Source: Hetaerina americana (lineage: Eukaryota; Arthropoda; Insecta; Odonata; Calopterygidae). Taken from it: 64,000 bases of DNA. Below are positions 29,312 through 41,662 of the stretch, piece after piece (position 1 is the stretch's first letter; each line of letters starts with the position of its first letter). The translations under genes and the position numbers were made by a program. Below the pieces are notes generated by a model, which had not been told where the DNA came from, ran no database searches, and worked only from the letters and a program-made list of their open reading frames with translations. Where the stretch lies: the NCBI GenBank assembly GCA_022747635.1, contig JAKTNV010000063.1:2356001-2420000 (forward strand), given 5' to 3'.

Positions 29312-30217
29312 GATATTCGTGGTCAAACCAATAAATACGCGAACTAGTGTAATCTGACGGCCATGACGCGGGCTATAGCCCCACCTGCAAGCGGCGCTTA
29401 TTGCCTGATACTCATTGAGCCGTCTGCGCTTGGCGGATCGTCGAGCTGTGCATATGGTGCCAGTTATGTTAGTTTCTGTTGTTCTTGTTTTTACTATATC
29501 GTGTCGAAAATGGAAATTGACGAAATCACGGAGCAACGAATCAGCATCACGTTTTTCTGGTGAATTGCGGTAAAATTTACAAGAAAATACTGAAATGTTG
29601 GCAGCTGTTTACGGTGATAATGCTCTGAAGAAAACATCCGTGTTCAAGTGGATTAAATCAAACAAAAAATCAAGAAAAAACGATCGAAAATCAATTTCAT
29701 GTTCATGGTTTTCTTTGATGTCGAATTTGTTGTTAATCATGAATTTTTTCCTGAAGGAGGAACAGTATATGCTGACTTCTACCTTACAGTTCGCAAGCGT
29801 TTGAGGGATCGCGTGCGACCAAATTTGACTCAAGATGCACCATGACAATGCACCTACAAATTCAGCCTTGACTGTTCACAAGATTCTGGCGAAAAATTCA
29901 ATAACCATCCTTGATCATCTTCCTTATTCGCCAGATCTCACCCCCTGCGACTTTTTCCTCTTCCCAAAATGCAAAAATGTGATGAAGGGAAATCACTGGG
30001 AAAATTTGGACACAATAAAGCAAGAAACGACAAGAAAACTGAAAAGCCTACCTACTGAGGACTTCCAAGGGTGCTTTGAACAGTGGAAAAGAAGGTGAAA
30101 TGAGTGCATAGCAACGAATCGAGAGTACTTTGAAGGGGACAAAATCGATGTAGACTAAATTTTGCAAGATAAAGTTTTTATGGTATCAGTTCGCATATTT
30201 ATTGGACGAACTTCTTA
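29312..30217 (+). mobile_element. Mariner element, decayed and internally deleted
   Basis: CCAATAAATACGCGAACT (29328-29345) near the left end matches the inverse of AGTTCGCATATTTATTGG (30188-30205) near the right end, so these are the inner parts of the terminal repeats. Between them are fragments of a mariner transposase. The left outer end is altered by a small indel and the boundaries are approximate. Confidence 0.7.
29509..30160 (+). pseudogene. Mariner transposase relic (DD34D)
   Basis: The N-terminal part MEIDEITEQRISI at 29509 is broken by stops. AAVYGDNALKKTSVFKWIK (29598-29655) is the first helix-turn-helix region. The middle, including the first catalytic aspartate, is missing or scrambled. 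HHDNAPTNSALTVHKILA (from 29837) and YSPDLTPCDFFLFPK (29923-29970) carry the second and third aspartates with exactly 34 residues between them. The C-terminus EYFEGDKIDVD ends near 30158. The element cannot move by itself. Confidence 0.8.
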
Positions 30218-33200
30218 CTACTAATTATTGTTGATGATTTTCCTGCTAAATTTATTTAAATTGAAGAAAATGTTGCTACTGAATTCTTGACATCGAAGGT
30301 GAACTAACTGTTACATCGACTGCAGTGGTACCTCCAGTGGTGACTCCGTCTTAGGGGTTTGTTCGAGAACCCAGGACTCATTCCGTAATCGCCGCATTTT
30401 ATATTACACCGCTCTTGTCCTTAAGAAGAATTAGACGGACGATCAAAATTTGGTTAAATTTCAAACTATCTTTCAGCAAAAAACTGAACAAGTATTAATT
30501 AAAATACACAATTGAACATATCCTTACTAAAAAGATTCCACGGAGTGAAGCCTGAAACAGTAGAATAATCAATTGACCTCTTGGTTCCACTACCGATCTC
30601 CAGAATATCTTTGAATCTCAGAGAAAAGTCAGAACGTTTGACTTAAATACCCCCGGTAGCCATCAAAACATTTGGGTCGGAATTTGATATTGCTTTTACT
30701 GAGGTTTATTTGCTGGCTGGTTACACTTTTGCCCGGGAATACCTTATTTGCATTGATTGTTTCACGTAATTTTATAGCTTTTTAAAGCAATTTTTCGTCG
30801 ATCAGAACATAGTGGAGAATAAGCAAAACATTTGGGTACTATGGAATAATAATCTCTGTAGCTAAGTTTGTCGTCTTTAGGCATGCCTTCAGATGTGCGT
30901 ATACTGAATTTTTACGGTCGATGGCGTACCCCTGGAAGGTATTCCATCTGTAGGTTACGTCATCGTCGACTTTTTAACGGACCATTGTGGTCATTCCCGT
31001 CGCTTCCAAGAAACAGATATGCTAGACTAATGTTTTTGGCGGGATATTTTGGTCATTTTGCGAGGGAGTCTGCTAGTCATTAGCTAATAGAGTTGCAGGC
31101 TCTCCGGACTTTCAACTGAATGCGTCCGAGAACTCGGGGAGCGGAGGCTTAGCCATGAAGTGATTTATAGTGATTGAAATGTGCCACTCCGAGGGCACTA
31201 AGGTTCCCCTTCTGCAATGATTAGCACTCCTCTAAACACGAACCAGTTATCCAGTCTGTCTTAAAGCTAGGAGAATATTTTAACCTTTCGTTCAAGCGCT
31301 CGTCATACGATAAGAATCAACAGTTTTTATTTAAAACTCACATGTATTGTAGTTAATTAATTAGAGTTTGAGTGTGATTAATAACAGTAATTAGCATGGA
31401 TAATTTACACATTATGTCTTAAAACACATTCAATCTTCTTATTTTCGTCTCTATAACGTGTGTAATCATCAAGTGAAGATTGCCATTCTAATTTTGTTAA
31501 ATGAGGTTTTCCTTTCAAAATTGTTGTCTTATTATTTGTTGAAGAGATCCTTTTTAAGGTATGGGTTAAGCCATATAAGTATGCCATATATGTATACATA
31601 TACGTATAGTATATGCATACTATATGTATACATATAGTATGCATATATGTAAGTATATAACCCATATATGTATTTGCGTAACATCATGCCGCTCACTTGT
31701 TTAGTAATTTACGGAGACTATATTTACAAAGTCATTTTTTACCATATAGACCTGTTTCTATGAAATGTCAAAAAGATGAAGTTGCCTTTTCCAGTTGTAT
31801 CAGTTATCAAACTTAATTAAAAATTACTTTGCGTTGGGTTAAGCCATATCAGATCTCAGCAATTAAACAAAACCACCAATTTTAAACTGACTCTTTGGTA
31901 AGAATTATAAGATTTGCCAGCTATGAAATATAGCTGTTATTGATCCAAAAGTACATAGTTTATGGGAATCATATCATGGGAAGTATCTTACACCCAAGTC
32001 ACTGTTATTCGAATCATTACCAAACTCACTATTTTGTATCATTCCGAAATCTTCACTGATAATTGATGGAAAATTAAAATTAAGATGACATCAAAAGAAT
32101 CATTTTGAAAACCCACACAGTTTGAACCGAAGTAGTTGACAAATCAAGTATCAGCGATGGGAAATTAGTTCCAACATCTACTCCGTGGAAACAAAAATGA
32201 CTTTGCTTTTAAAGTTCGTATATGCGTATGCTTTCCAAAAGCCTTCCACCTTTTTCCATCCCCAAAATGACATGCCCACTTGTATCACAGCAAATAAAAA
32301 AAATCGCGACACTTCCATTAAGCTCCGCGGGAAAAGCCTTGCGACACACTCAATTTGCATTTCCGCCGTTAGGTTCACCTTTCATGCTCAAAGAGGGGGG
32401 GAGGAAGTGGAGGGTCTGGGTGAGAGTGTGCAGGGATGGTCTTTGGCAGCAGTATTTCGGCGCGAGGGTTGGAAGGAAGGGCAGGGAGTCTGCGAGAGGC
32501 CCCTTTAAGTTCCGGCGAGGGTTAATTAACGTGAGCCTCCCTTCCCATCTCCCTCCAAACTGCACGTACTTCGTTCCCGTTTCCTTCCTCTCTTTCCCAG
32601 GACGTTCTTAGGGAAATGAAACACAAATTAACTCGTATCTCAACTCGCGACATTTCTCGACGCTTTCAAATTTTACTAAACAAAATGCCCCCCCTGATTG
32701 CACTCGATATCTCTTCAGTGACCAACTGAACTCTGAACCTGACGTTTCTTTCCTTTTTATAAGTCACGCTGATCGGTTTTCCGCTTCTAAAAATCGATCC
32801 CCATTCACACTACATGCAACCTTCTAGCAGTTATAAAAATATGCATAGACCCGAATTTCAAGATACGGTAATAATCCTCGGCTCCTTTTACTCACTCTCA
32901 CTGCTCTTAAAAGATGACATATTTAATCATCCCATCCCTGAAGTAATCAAGAGGGAAATGAAGGAAGTACACGTATGATCTACTTGTGTGAAGTGATATG
33001 AAAAGACATCGTTGATTACTTAGGTGATCATCACTGGGAAATTTGGCGATCGAGAGGGGAGCCGACGTGAATTAGCATTAGTGCGGAGAAAAATGCAGAT
33101 CGACGGATGGGAGCATTAATGGAGGTATGCTGTTAGTGGTGATACCATGAAAGTATAGCTAAAGGTCTTTATTTGGGCGAAATTGAGACCTAATGGTCCC

Positions 33201-33346
33201 TTCTTCCATACAACCCAACATCTTATACATATTATATTAGGAATAAAATTTATAATTACATGCATATATATACACATAAATACATATAGACAAACACAAA
33301 TTCATTATGAACAAATTGGCACATCAAAAAGAAAAGGAAAAATATA
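30218..33346. other. Spacer, no gene supported
   Basis: Mostly AT-rich. 31575-31665 holds an AT-rich region with overlapping short palindromes (for example AGTATATGCATACT). 32330-32600 is richer in G+C with overlapping ORFs up to 129 codons and no domain. A short (TA/CA) run lies at 33262-33300. Confidence 0.4.
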
Positions 33347-33348
33347 TA

Positions 33349-34645
33349 CAAGGCGTGATCAAAAAAAAGACCGGACTGATTTTATTCTGCGCAAACTGTT
33401 CAACAAATCGAAACGAGAGACACTGCGCCATCTAGCGACACATCTGACGACTATAACGAGAGGTGTTGCGTTTGTTTACGTCGAGTCATTACGCAGCAGC
33501 AGCGGTACGTGTCTTAACCTGTTCGTCGCCGCGTGCAACGGCAGCAATGAAGGAGCTAGAGGAACGGCGTGTGTGCGTGAAATTTTGTTTCAAACTTGGG
33601 AAAAGTGCTACGGAGACATTTGACATGATTCAACAAGCCTTTTTTAATGAAGCTATGAGTCGAAGCCAGTGTTTTGAGTGGTAAAATCGTCTTAAATCGG
33701 GCAGAACCCCGACAGATGAAGATTCGCGAACGGGGCGGCCTTCCACATCGACAGACGCCAACCATGCCAATTTGGCGCAGAAAAATCGCCGTTTAACTGT
33801 TAGGGAGATAGCCGGGGAAGTGAACTTTAGTTTTGGATCCTGTCAGACAATTTTGACCGACATTTTGTGCATGACGCGCGTCGCATCAAAATTCGTCCCG
33901 CGGGTGCTGACTGATGAACAGAGACAAAAACGTGTGGACATTTGCCAGGAACTCCTGGATTGAGCCATTGCCGACCCAGAGTTTCTTAAAACCATCATAA
34001 CCGGTGACGAAACCTTGGTTAACTGTTATGATGTTGAGACAAAGGCCCAGTCTTCTTCCCAGTGGAAAGGTGGTCATTATCCGCGACCAAAGAAAGCTCG
34101 GATGTCCTGGTCCAATGTGAAGGTTCTGTTCCTGTGTTTCTTCGATTGACGAGGGCTGATTCATTACGAATACATCCCTCAAGGTCAAACAGTCATTAAA
34201 GATGTCTACTTAAAGGTTATAAAGAGGCTGAGGGTCGCAGTGAGCCGGAAGAGGCCGGACATGTGGAGACACAATCCATGGAGTTTCCACCACGATAACG
34301 CGCCGGCTCACACGGCGCTGACCGTGGCAGAGTTTTTCGCTAGAACCGGAACTTCCGTGATCCCGCAGTCACCCTACTCTCCAGGCGTGCCTCCAACAGA
34401 CTTTATTTTGTTTTCAATGTTAAAATCAACCTTGAAAGGGCGCCGATTCGACTCTTATTGTACAGGGGACCTGAAGAGGTTCCTAAAGGCGGCTTACCAG
34501 GCAGGGTTCGAGAGCTGAGAGAAACGTTGGCAAAGGATGTCGTCAGCCAAGGCATGTACTTAGAGGGCGACAAGTTCGATTAAGCTGTATCCGTCGAAAT
34601 AAACAAGTTATAAAATCAGTTCTGTCTTTTTTTAATCAAACCTAG
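33349..34645 (+). mobile_element. Mariner element, near full length, 1297 bp
   Basis: Terminal repeats CAAGGCGTGATCAAAAAAAA (33349-33368) and, in inverse, CTAGGTTTGATTAAAAAAAG (34645-34626), both continuing into AGAC..GACTGATTTTAT. TA target duplications flank it at 33347-33348 and 34646-34647. The length is normal for mariners, so no large deletion. Confidence 0.9.
33547..34583 (+). pseudogene. Mariner transposase with several nonsense mutations
   Basis: Starts MKELEERRVCVKFCFKLGKS, with two helix-turn-helix regions (SATETFDMIQQAF and NRRLTVREIAGEVNFSFGS). The catalytic triad is present: ITGDET (Asp at 34006), FHHDNAPAHTALTV (Asp at 34294) and PPTDFILFSMLKS (Asp at 34399), with 34 residues between the last two. 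The frame is broken by TAA at 33682, TGA at 33961, TGA at 34147 and TGA at 34516, then a shift before MYLEGDKFD and the final TAA at 34581-34583. Usual family length is about 345 residues, matched here. Where many mariners have YSPDLAP this copy reads YSPGVPP. Confidence 0.9.
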
Positions 34646-35125
34646 TATATATAAATTCAAATATACATATATATGCATATATACATTAAGGATACACCTA
34701 TACTTACACACCTACTCAAAGTAAATGACAGTGAAGAAAGAGAACAATAAAATAAGAAAAGTCTAAGGAATTATGATGTTTGTGGGAAAAGCTAGGGAGA
34801 ACGTGGCATTTCTCACCTAGTAAAAAGCCACGCAGGAAACCACCCATGAAGAGAAGGGGGTTGTGAAAAACCTGTGAAAACCATACTAATCAGAGGAAAG
34901 ATACAATAGAATACAATCATTTTTCACATAGTAAACATATTATTAAGTTACCGAAATTGAAATAAAGAGATTGAATATATTGACAACCCATGAGGAGTAA
35001 TGAGAAACATAACATTGACTGAAGATACTATATGATGCAAAATTCTACTGCTTCAGATGACAAAAGAAAAAGTAGAAACGGTGACCTGTAAAGCAGCCGA
35101 GTGAAATGAGGAAGGTCGTATACTG
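34646..35125. other. AT-rich spacer, nothing seen
   Basis: No supported feature. Confidence 0.45.
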
Positions 35126-35312
35126 TTAAGTTTTGTACCTTAGGAAAATGAACTTGTGAAATGCTCTTTTAAATGTTGTTTTTGATGGAGAGTTTTTTAT
35201 GGCCTCTGGGAAAAAGTTCCACCGACGGTCGGTATGCTGTAACATGAAAAGATTTGTGATAGATTTCCGTGCGATGGTGTGGGACAAGAAGTTTGTTATT
35301 CATAGTATTCCT
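35126..35312 (-). pseudogene. LINE ORF2 C-terminal fragment (CR1/L2-like)
   Basis: On the minus strand NKLLVPHHRTEIYHKSF (from about 35305) runs, after a one-base shift near 35242, into RRWNFFPEAIKNSPS and FKRAFHKFIFLRYKT, followed by TAA at 35128-35126. This matches the conserved C-terminal block of CR1/L2-type non-LTR retrotransposon proteins. The sequence upstream to about 35530 may be the rest of the RT tail but is too decayed to read. Confidence 0.7.
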
Positions 35313-38300
35313 ATTGTGGATTGAGCTCATGGGGAGGAAATTTTAAAGTTTAAGTATACGTTTGCTAATAGCGGAAATAGTAATTTAACGGTGTTTCAGG
35401 ATTTCATGCGGACAAGTAATCATAGGGAGGAATAATAAGTAACATGGTCAAAAGGAGGACGTATCTGGGAATGTTCTCGTAGGAATAACAGCAGATTAGG
35501 AGGCGTGAAGGGAGAGAACGGGGTGGAATAGGAGGTTATGTTTTCGAAATCATAACCGGTTTCGGAATCACACCCGTTTTATTTGCTGGTAAGACGGTCT
35601 TATCCGGATTGGTGTCCGTATTGGCGAAGATGGCGGAGAGCATTTCGTCCTGCCCTCTCAATGTCGCGCCTCGGCAGAGCACCAGGACCCCCGAAGTCTC
35701 ACTCCGCACTCTCTCTTCCTCTACTCGATGTTTTTCGACTGCTTGCTTCACTTCACGAACAATTTTCAATCTGAATTGGCCGGTGCAAAGTTATAAGCCT
35801 TGGGAGTGCAGAGAAAGTGTAATTTTTGATGTTCTTTCGCGTCGGTTCATCGCTGATTGAGGACCCGGCCCGTAGGAGAATCCGAGGAACATTCATCAAG
35901 AGCTTTCATCGGGATAGGACTAGATCATTCTTTGAAAGCGACAAAAGATGCAATTTGATCATTTTCTTTTGCATTAAGGGGTGAATGACACGGTTGATAA
36001 ACTCTTTGACAAAATCTATCAAAATATAACGGTCACCATTCATTTGGGCTAATAAGTATGGGTACTAAAGTCGTTCCAAAAACACTCAATGAAATGGGTC
36101 GAATTACCTGTGTTCGGTGACCAATTACTTAATTGTATAAGATCCGTCGTTAAGGTTTGGAGGGTGCAAACTACAGGAAATCGGTCGATATTCTCCAGGA
36201 GTCTTTGAATTATTTACACGGGGCTACGTTTCATAGAGTAGAGAAAGCTTAATCGGTCCTATATAGCAGGAGTTGATACCGGATAGGACATCTTGATAAA
36301 ACTTGTTGAAATCTCACCTACGCCCAACGAATTATAGGGAAGGGAGTTGAAGAGCGGGAACATCGCTGAAAAACTGAAAAAAAGTACAATGAAGCAATGG
36401 GTCCTGTGCTTGGACACAATCGAGAGAGAAGATGAACGTAGCTTGAGACCTCTAAGATATTGATATGAAGAAGGATGGCGAAATTAAAATAGAAAGAAAA
36501 AGGTGGACAGGGTGTGAGATGGGAGAAATTTGTCAAAAGATATTCAATGAAGGCAGGAGAAGTGGATGAATGAAATGTTATGAGAAAATGGGAATCGGAG
36601 ATATATGACGGAAAGGGGACTATTAGTTACTAAAGGTCCATTTGGACGGATAAGGCGAATAATTTTATATTTAATGGAGTGTTTTTGAAGTGCTAGATTT
36701 ACATGAAAGCCGTGGAATCATCGAATAGTAGTCAGAGTTCATTGAAAACCCAACCCTGATAAATATTCAGTACCCTGGCCTCACACATCCATTTCCGTAC
36801 CGTCCATATTCGCTGAATTCTTCAAAGATTGCGAACTTGATCCCAGATGTCTCTCGTTATCCACATTGTTATCAATACCTTCTACCCTTCACCTGATACC
36901 CTCTAGAACCCGTGTAACAAATAGGATTGCCATGAAAAAATATTACATTCCTACATAGTTAATATCACCACAAAATTACCGACTAGAAACGTAAAAGAAA
37001 ATCCAATAAGAAAACACACTGCAAATAAGAGTACGAATACAATGTCCAAATGAAAAGCTTACAAGTGCATCAAAAATGACTCGATGTTCAAATCGATCAT
37101 TTGAAGACTCCAGTCTTTCCTTTTTAATGCTGACTGATTTAAATTCTGATTAAATTACATTAAATTTCTCTCATTTTGCCTCACAATTTTTTCCCTGGTC
37201 GTCTTTCTTGGGCCCTTCCTTCAAATTTAAAAATTTATTGGGGAGCTAATTAAATACTAAGAGAGCACGCCAGACTGATTGTTATGAAGATTCAGAGAAA
37301 CAGAAGTTACCTCTGTACCACGAATTCTTCCTATGCACACTTATTTAATACTTTCCTAAATCAGTGTTATTCCCACAATATGAGTTCACATACTTTGGGA
37401 GGCTGCTGCTCCATTTCCCTTGCTACGCGCCCACGTCGTGGCTCGCTTGACATGCTATAGATTGTAGTTTTATCTGTAGAAGCAGTAGATTGTAGATTGA
37501 TCATAAATTGTACTTTTTAGGATCCCAAACCTACTAGAAATATTATGCGACCAATCAAAAAATCATTTTGCATGGCTGCATTTATTTCTTGCCCATTGGA
37601 TGGCTGTTGGCATACAAGGAAGTTGGGAATTCGGCAGTTACTTAATTAATGAAGAAATCGGGCCATTCCTCTCGTCGATAACAATTACTGTGAAGAAATC
37701 CGACAAAGCTTAATTTGGTAACCAATACTGGTCCAAGTCTAAGCTTTAAAAAAAAATTCATAATTTTGTGAAAGTGGTTTTGCCATTTTCTTTAATATAT
37801 TCTTATTGTGCAGGCAAAATGAATAGTTTCACTTTTAAAACCAGTAAAATACGTATTGTATAAATGTGGAAGATATTTTTTATTGGATCAACTGATACAA
37901 AATATAGCGGAAAAACTTCATCTTAATTCATTGGATTTAATACTTAAAAGTCATGGCAAATCATAAAATAACCTTATCACTGACACTGATCGCGAATTTA
38001 AATCAATTATCCCTAGCTGACATCTACAACTGAAATATTTACTTCAAAAATATTCTCGTCTCAACAGGAAATAAATATATATTACCATGGGGTGGACAGT
38101 GGCCGCCGCTTGCTTACATAAGAGCTGTGTGTTTCAGTCTCGCCACGAGAATGAGAGTTATTTAAATTCTGGTGTAGCCTCTACAAAACTTGGCGACAAG
38201 ACGATTGTGACTTATCGGGGTCCCAGGGGCAGATGACGGGGGCAATAGAGAGCAAATGGAGTGGGGCAGGGGCGGCGAGGAGTGTTTTGAGGGGCGTGTT

Positions 38301-39804
38301 GTGTTGGCCGAGTCGCGACGGCGTCCTGGGAGAATTATCCGCATCACCAGTCGCCCCCTCATAAGTCCTTCCTCTCTTCTCAGCCCTCCTCCGCCCCACG
38401 CGCGACCTTTCCGCCCTTATCTCACTCTCCCTCCGGCCCTTCCTCCCCCCATCCCACCCACCCCCCACGCCTCACGTGTATCCCGTGGCATTAGTGGGGG
38501 TGTGTGTATGTGTGCGCGCTGGTCTCCCTCTCTCCTCACCCGCCTCACCCCCCGTTCGATCGGGGCGTTCTCCCCGCTGGCACACCACCCCCCCCCCCCT
38601 AGGGAGGGGTTTCCCTGAAAGAAGTCTCCCTCGGCTCCCTTCCCTTCTGAATCCGGCCCGGCAGCGGCGTCCTTCACCTTTCGACCCTCCAGCTCCTTTT
38701 GTGCCGCCGGCCACACAACTCGCCCTTCCCGCCCGATTCCCTTTCACAGCGCTTCCTTCCCTCTTCTGCGTCCTCCCGAGAAATTTCCCGACGACGTTTT
38801 AGGCTGCATGCAAATTGGAATGATACGCCGGGGAGAAGTTGCGTTGAGCCGGAAAGATCGTGCGGACGGAAGAAAATAATGCGAAGAGAACTCTGAATAG
38901 GTAGAAAAAGGAATCCTAGGGTACGCGTTGGATTTGAATCCGAGGAACAGTAGCTGCTGACAGGCAGGAATTGGTTTTACTGTTAGCGAAGAATCGAGAA
39001 GGAATACCGTGAATTAAATAGAGAAATTCCTCCTTATTTTTGAATGCTGTGAACTAGAATTTCTCGCCAATGGTCAACTCCTATGGCTTGTCGAAATGGA
39101 AGCAGTCCCCCCCTGTTGTTCAATTGTTGCGTCCCAACTTGCTCTTTTTTTGACAGATAATAATAATTGGCTTGCTTGCACTCTCTCCGCAAGTTTGCTT
39201 TTACGATGTCTTCGCTAATGCTTGTGAAAGTGTTTTTATGTTGAAAGTTCCTCAAAATGTCTTGCATTTTCTTCTTTACTCATATTGCCAAAAAGTCTTC
39301 TGGTACATGTAAAAGTGAATTGAATGAACGTTAAGAAAGGGTAGGTGGGCTTATGTCGTTTGATACTACGTAATAAGAGTTCGCATGAAATGCCAATCAA
39401 GATTGATTGATTTGATTGAATAATGATGTGAGAGAGGTAATTGTAATGACCACCATGGTTCAATTCTCACTCTTTTACGAATATCGGTGGTTTATTTGAT
39501 CATCATCGATTCTCGTGGAAATATCTTGGATTAGAGAACCACTCCTGGTGCAATGGTAATGTTTAAATCAAAATTTGCCACAATTTTATAAATATCGATA
39601 AATTAGGAATAGTTTTTGCTAAAAAAACCAAACACTTTTGATCAACCATCAAGGTAATTAAAAATCCGCCATTGGATGTCGTCTGAACCGCATCAGATTA
39701 AATATTTACGGAAAAATTTCAATATATTCTCTTAGTATTTGTAACTTCCATTTTATTTTTTCCACTTATTCCTGTTTAGTAGTTTTCAAAAAATTGTTCT
39801 ACGC
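35313..39804. other. Spacer, no gene supported
   Basis: Contains an unrecognised, charged 77-codon minus ORF (35536-35769) in a CpG-containing patch. 38160-38800 is a GC-rich, pyrimidine-rich block with C-runs and overlapping ORFs up to 120 codons. Two adjacent minus ORFs at 39034-39463 together read RLFGNMSKEENARHFEELST and then ITSEDIVKANLRRECK-like sequence across a stop, possibly a decayed gene. None is assigned. Confidence 0.35.
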
Positions 39805-40035
39805 TCACCCATCTACATCTACATAATACTCGCAAGCCGCCGCAAAGGCGCGTGGTGGGGGGTATTAGGCCACCACCCGTAAAAAGGCACAAAACCACAT
39901 GCATGCAAACCTATACCCACAGCCGCGTATGCATTCATGCAAAAATCCAATCACCTTCATTGGCTCCATTTTCTGTTCCACGGTCTGTTCCATGTAACGA
40001 ATCCTCGCTGTGTAGTTCGTGACATCCCCACGTTT
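39805..40035 (-). mobile_element. LINE 3' UTR fragment (GATGTAG-tail family)
   Basis: On the minus strand GCATGAATGCATACGCGGC and a TTTACGGGTGGTGGCC block lead to CCACGCGCCTTTGCGGCGGC (39838-39857) and a GTAGATGTAGATG tail (39808-39822). The same order is seen at 3.3-3.54 kb and 40.84-40.99 kb. Confidence 0.75.
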
Positions 40036-40789
40036 TCCAATGGAAACAGACAAACTTCCAATACTTTGACTGCTATTGAACCTTTTAGCTAAGCGTTTGA
40101 ACTTGTAGAAACGAGCTAATAAATTTTATAAGTGAATGCTTGAACGAACAATTTGGCGATGGACTTTGCATGAAGTTGAAAAACTTAAGAAATCAACGAA
40201 TGTATTTATAAATATATGCTATTGGTGTTAAATTAGTAATTAATATTTCTAAAATCAGTGTTTAGGTACAAAATGTTATGAAATTGCTTCCCATTTGCTG
40301 CTTAGGTCCTTGGCAAAGCCGCAAAATCTTGCCTGTCACACTGTTGGTGTTCGCGGGAGTATACATTGTTTTCGAACCGTACTTTGCCTTTGGCGTAGAA
40401 AGCTCTTGTTGTAGACCCAAGCTCATAGTCGGGGAAGAGTTCGTCGAATGCCAAAGGCGGCGATGCGCCAGTGACTCTCTCCGTCCTTCTCCTGCATCTC
40501 CGGCCCCTTTAAACCTGAGCCATTCTACGAGCACCCCTCAGACGCCCACAGAATTTCAATTCCTTCCTCCCCGTGCCGTGGGAAGCGGAGTGAGGCGGTC
40601 GTACGTGTATCCCTCGTCTCTCTCTGTGAGAGGGACGCTTCCGCTACCTGCAGCGGTGTGTCACATTCCCTACCTGTGTTCTTCAGACCATGAGTTGGCG
40701 AGTCCATGTGATGGCGAAATTTCCCCAACTGACTTTTTAATTCTGATTTTCTCGTTATTGGCTGAATTTACTACATTTTGAGGTGAACG
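40036..40789. other. Spacer, no gene supported
   Basis: A 167-codon plus-strand ORF (40278-40781) starts in AT-rich and continues in GC-rich sequence. It shows no recognised domain and a hydrophobic first 30 residues. I do not call it a gene because an equally long overlapping minus ORF exists and no splice or family support is visible. Confidence 0.35.
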
Positions 40790-40992
40790 TGTATGTTCGT
40801 TTATAGTGTATGTATTTACATGCGTGTGAGTTAAAATGGTTTTTTGCATGAATATATACGCCTCTGTGGGTGTTGGTTTGCATAAATATGTTGGTTTTGC
40901 ATGTGGTTTTACTCTATTTTACGGGTGTTGACCTAACACCTCTCACCACACGCCCTTGCGGTGATTTGCGGGGTATTGTATAGGTGTAGATG
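40790..40992 (+). mobile_element. LINE 3' UTR fragment (GATGTAG-tail family)
   Basis: GCATGAATATATACGCCTC, then TTTGCATGTGGTTTTACTC, TTTTACGGGTGTTGACC and CCACACGCCCTTGCGGTGAT (40950-40969), then a short TAGGTGTAGATGATAG tail. A head-to-head relative lies 0.8 kb upstream on the other strand. Confidence 0.75.
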
Positions 40993-41446
40993 ATAGAAAT
41001 CGTGGTCTTATATCTGCATTGTCACCTTGAGTATACATACATAATGCTTTTTATTTGGCTGATTTTTCGAGGAATTTTGGTGTTTAGGCATCCTGTTAAC
41101 AAGAAAAATAATGCACTACATGCCATTGACATAGTTGGGAATTGGATCAATGGATTGATATACTCGGTATTGAGTTTCAAAGAGCGCGGTTTCATTAATG
41201 GCTTGCCTATTCCAATCCTCCTCATGCCTTATCGAGAGCAATTGAATTTCACCACTTCCTAATTAGGATGGGATTTTTCCCTCGTTAAAAGTTACGCAAA
41301 GAGTGCCGACACTTTTGGGTATCTGCCCAACGTTCCTTACCTCCCATAAGTCCTATTTTCCCTTAATTTTTTTCACCCATCCACAATAGTGCAGATAACC
41401 TCAGCAAGTGATGATTTCTCAAATTAAAAAGGAAATATAAATATGT
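40993..41446. other. Spacer, nothing supported
   Basis: One unrecognised 90-codon ORF. Confidence 0.4.
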
Positions 41447-41662
41447 GAGGGGCAGTCAAATAAAAACCTAACGGTCGTACACACTACACCAGTCCGCGCA
41501 CCAGCAAGGACATAACCCAACAACTGCGTGAGCCTGTGAGTTGTCACTATGCAGTTCTCTTTACCACAGCAATAGCAGTGTCGATACGGAAAAACCTAGC
41601 TCCTAGGTTTAGGCAGACTTAGTGTTATGGCGGGTGTTCAGTTTCAATTTGACTGCCCCTAT
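41447..41662. mobile_element. Mariner-type MITE, about 215 bp
   Basis: Left end GAGGGGCAGTCAAATAAAAA (41448-41467) is matched inversely by AATAGGGGCAGTCAAATTGA (41663-41644). The GGGGCAGTCAAAT end is known from mariner-related elements. TA occurs at the right edge. There is no coding capacity, so it is probably a deletion derivative moved in trans. Confidence 0.65.

Noticed and set aside
35536..35769. Charged 77-codon minus-strand ORF as a host exon
   Set aside because: No splice sites that fit, no domain, and it lies close to a decayed LINE, so it may be part of a retroelement.
38256..38802. Several overlapping ORFs of 90-120 codons
   Set aside because: They arise from the GC- and C-rich composition. 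All frames are open together, which is a low-stop artefact.
40278..40781. 167-codon plus-strand ORF with a hydrophobic N-terminus resembling a signal peptide
   Set aside because: No recognisable domain, overlapping minus-strand ORFs in the same GC-rich block, and it runs directly into a LINE 3' UTR. A secreted protein is not supported.
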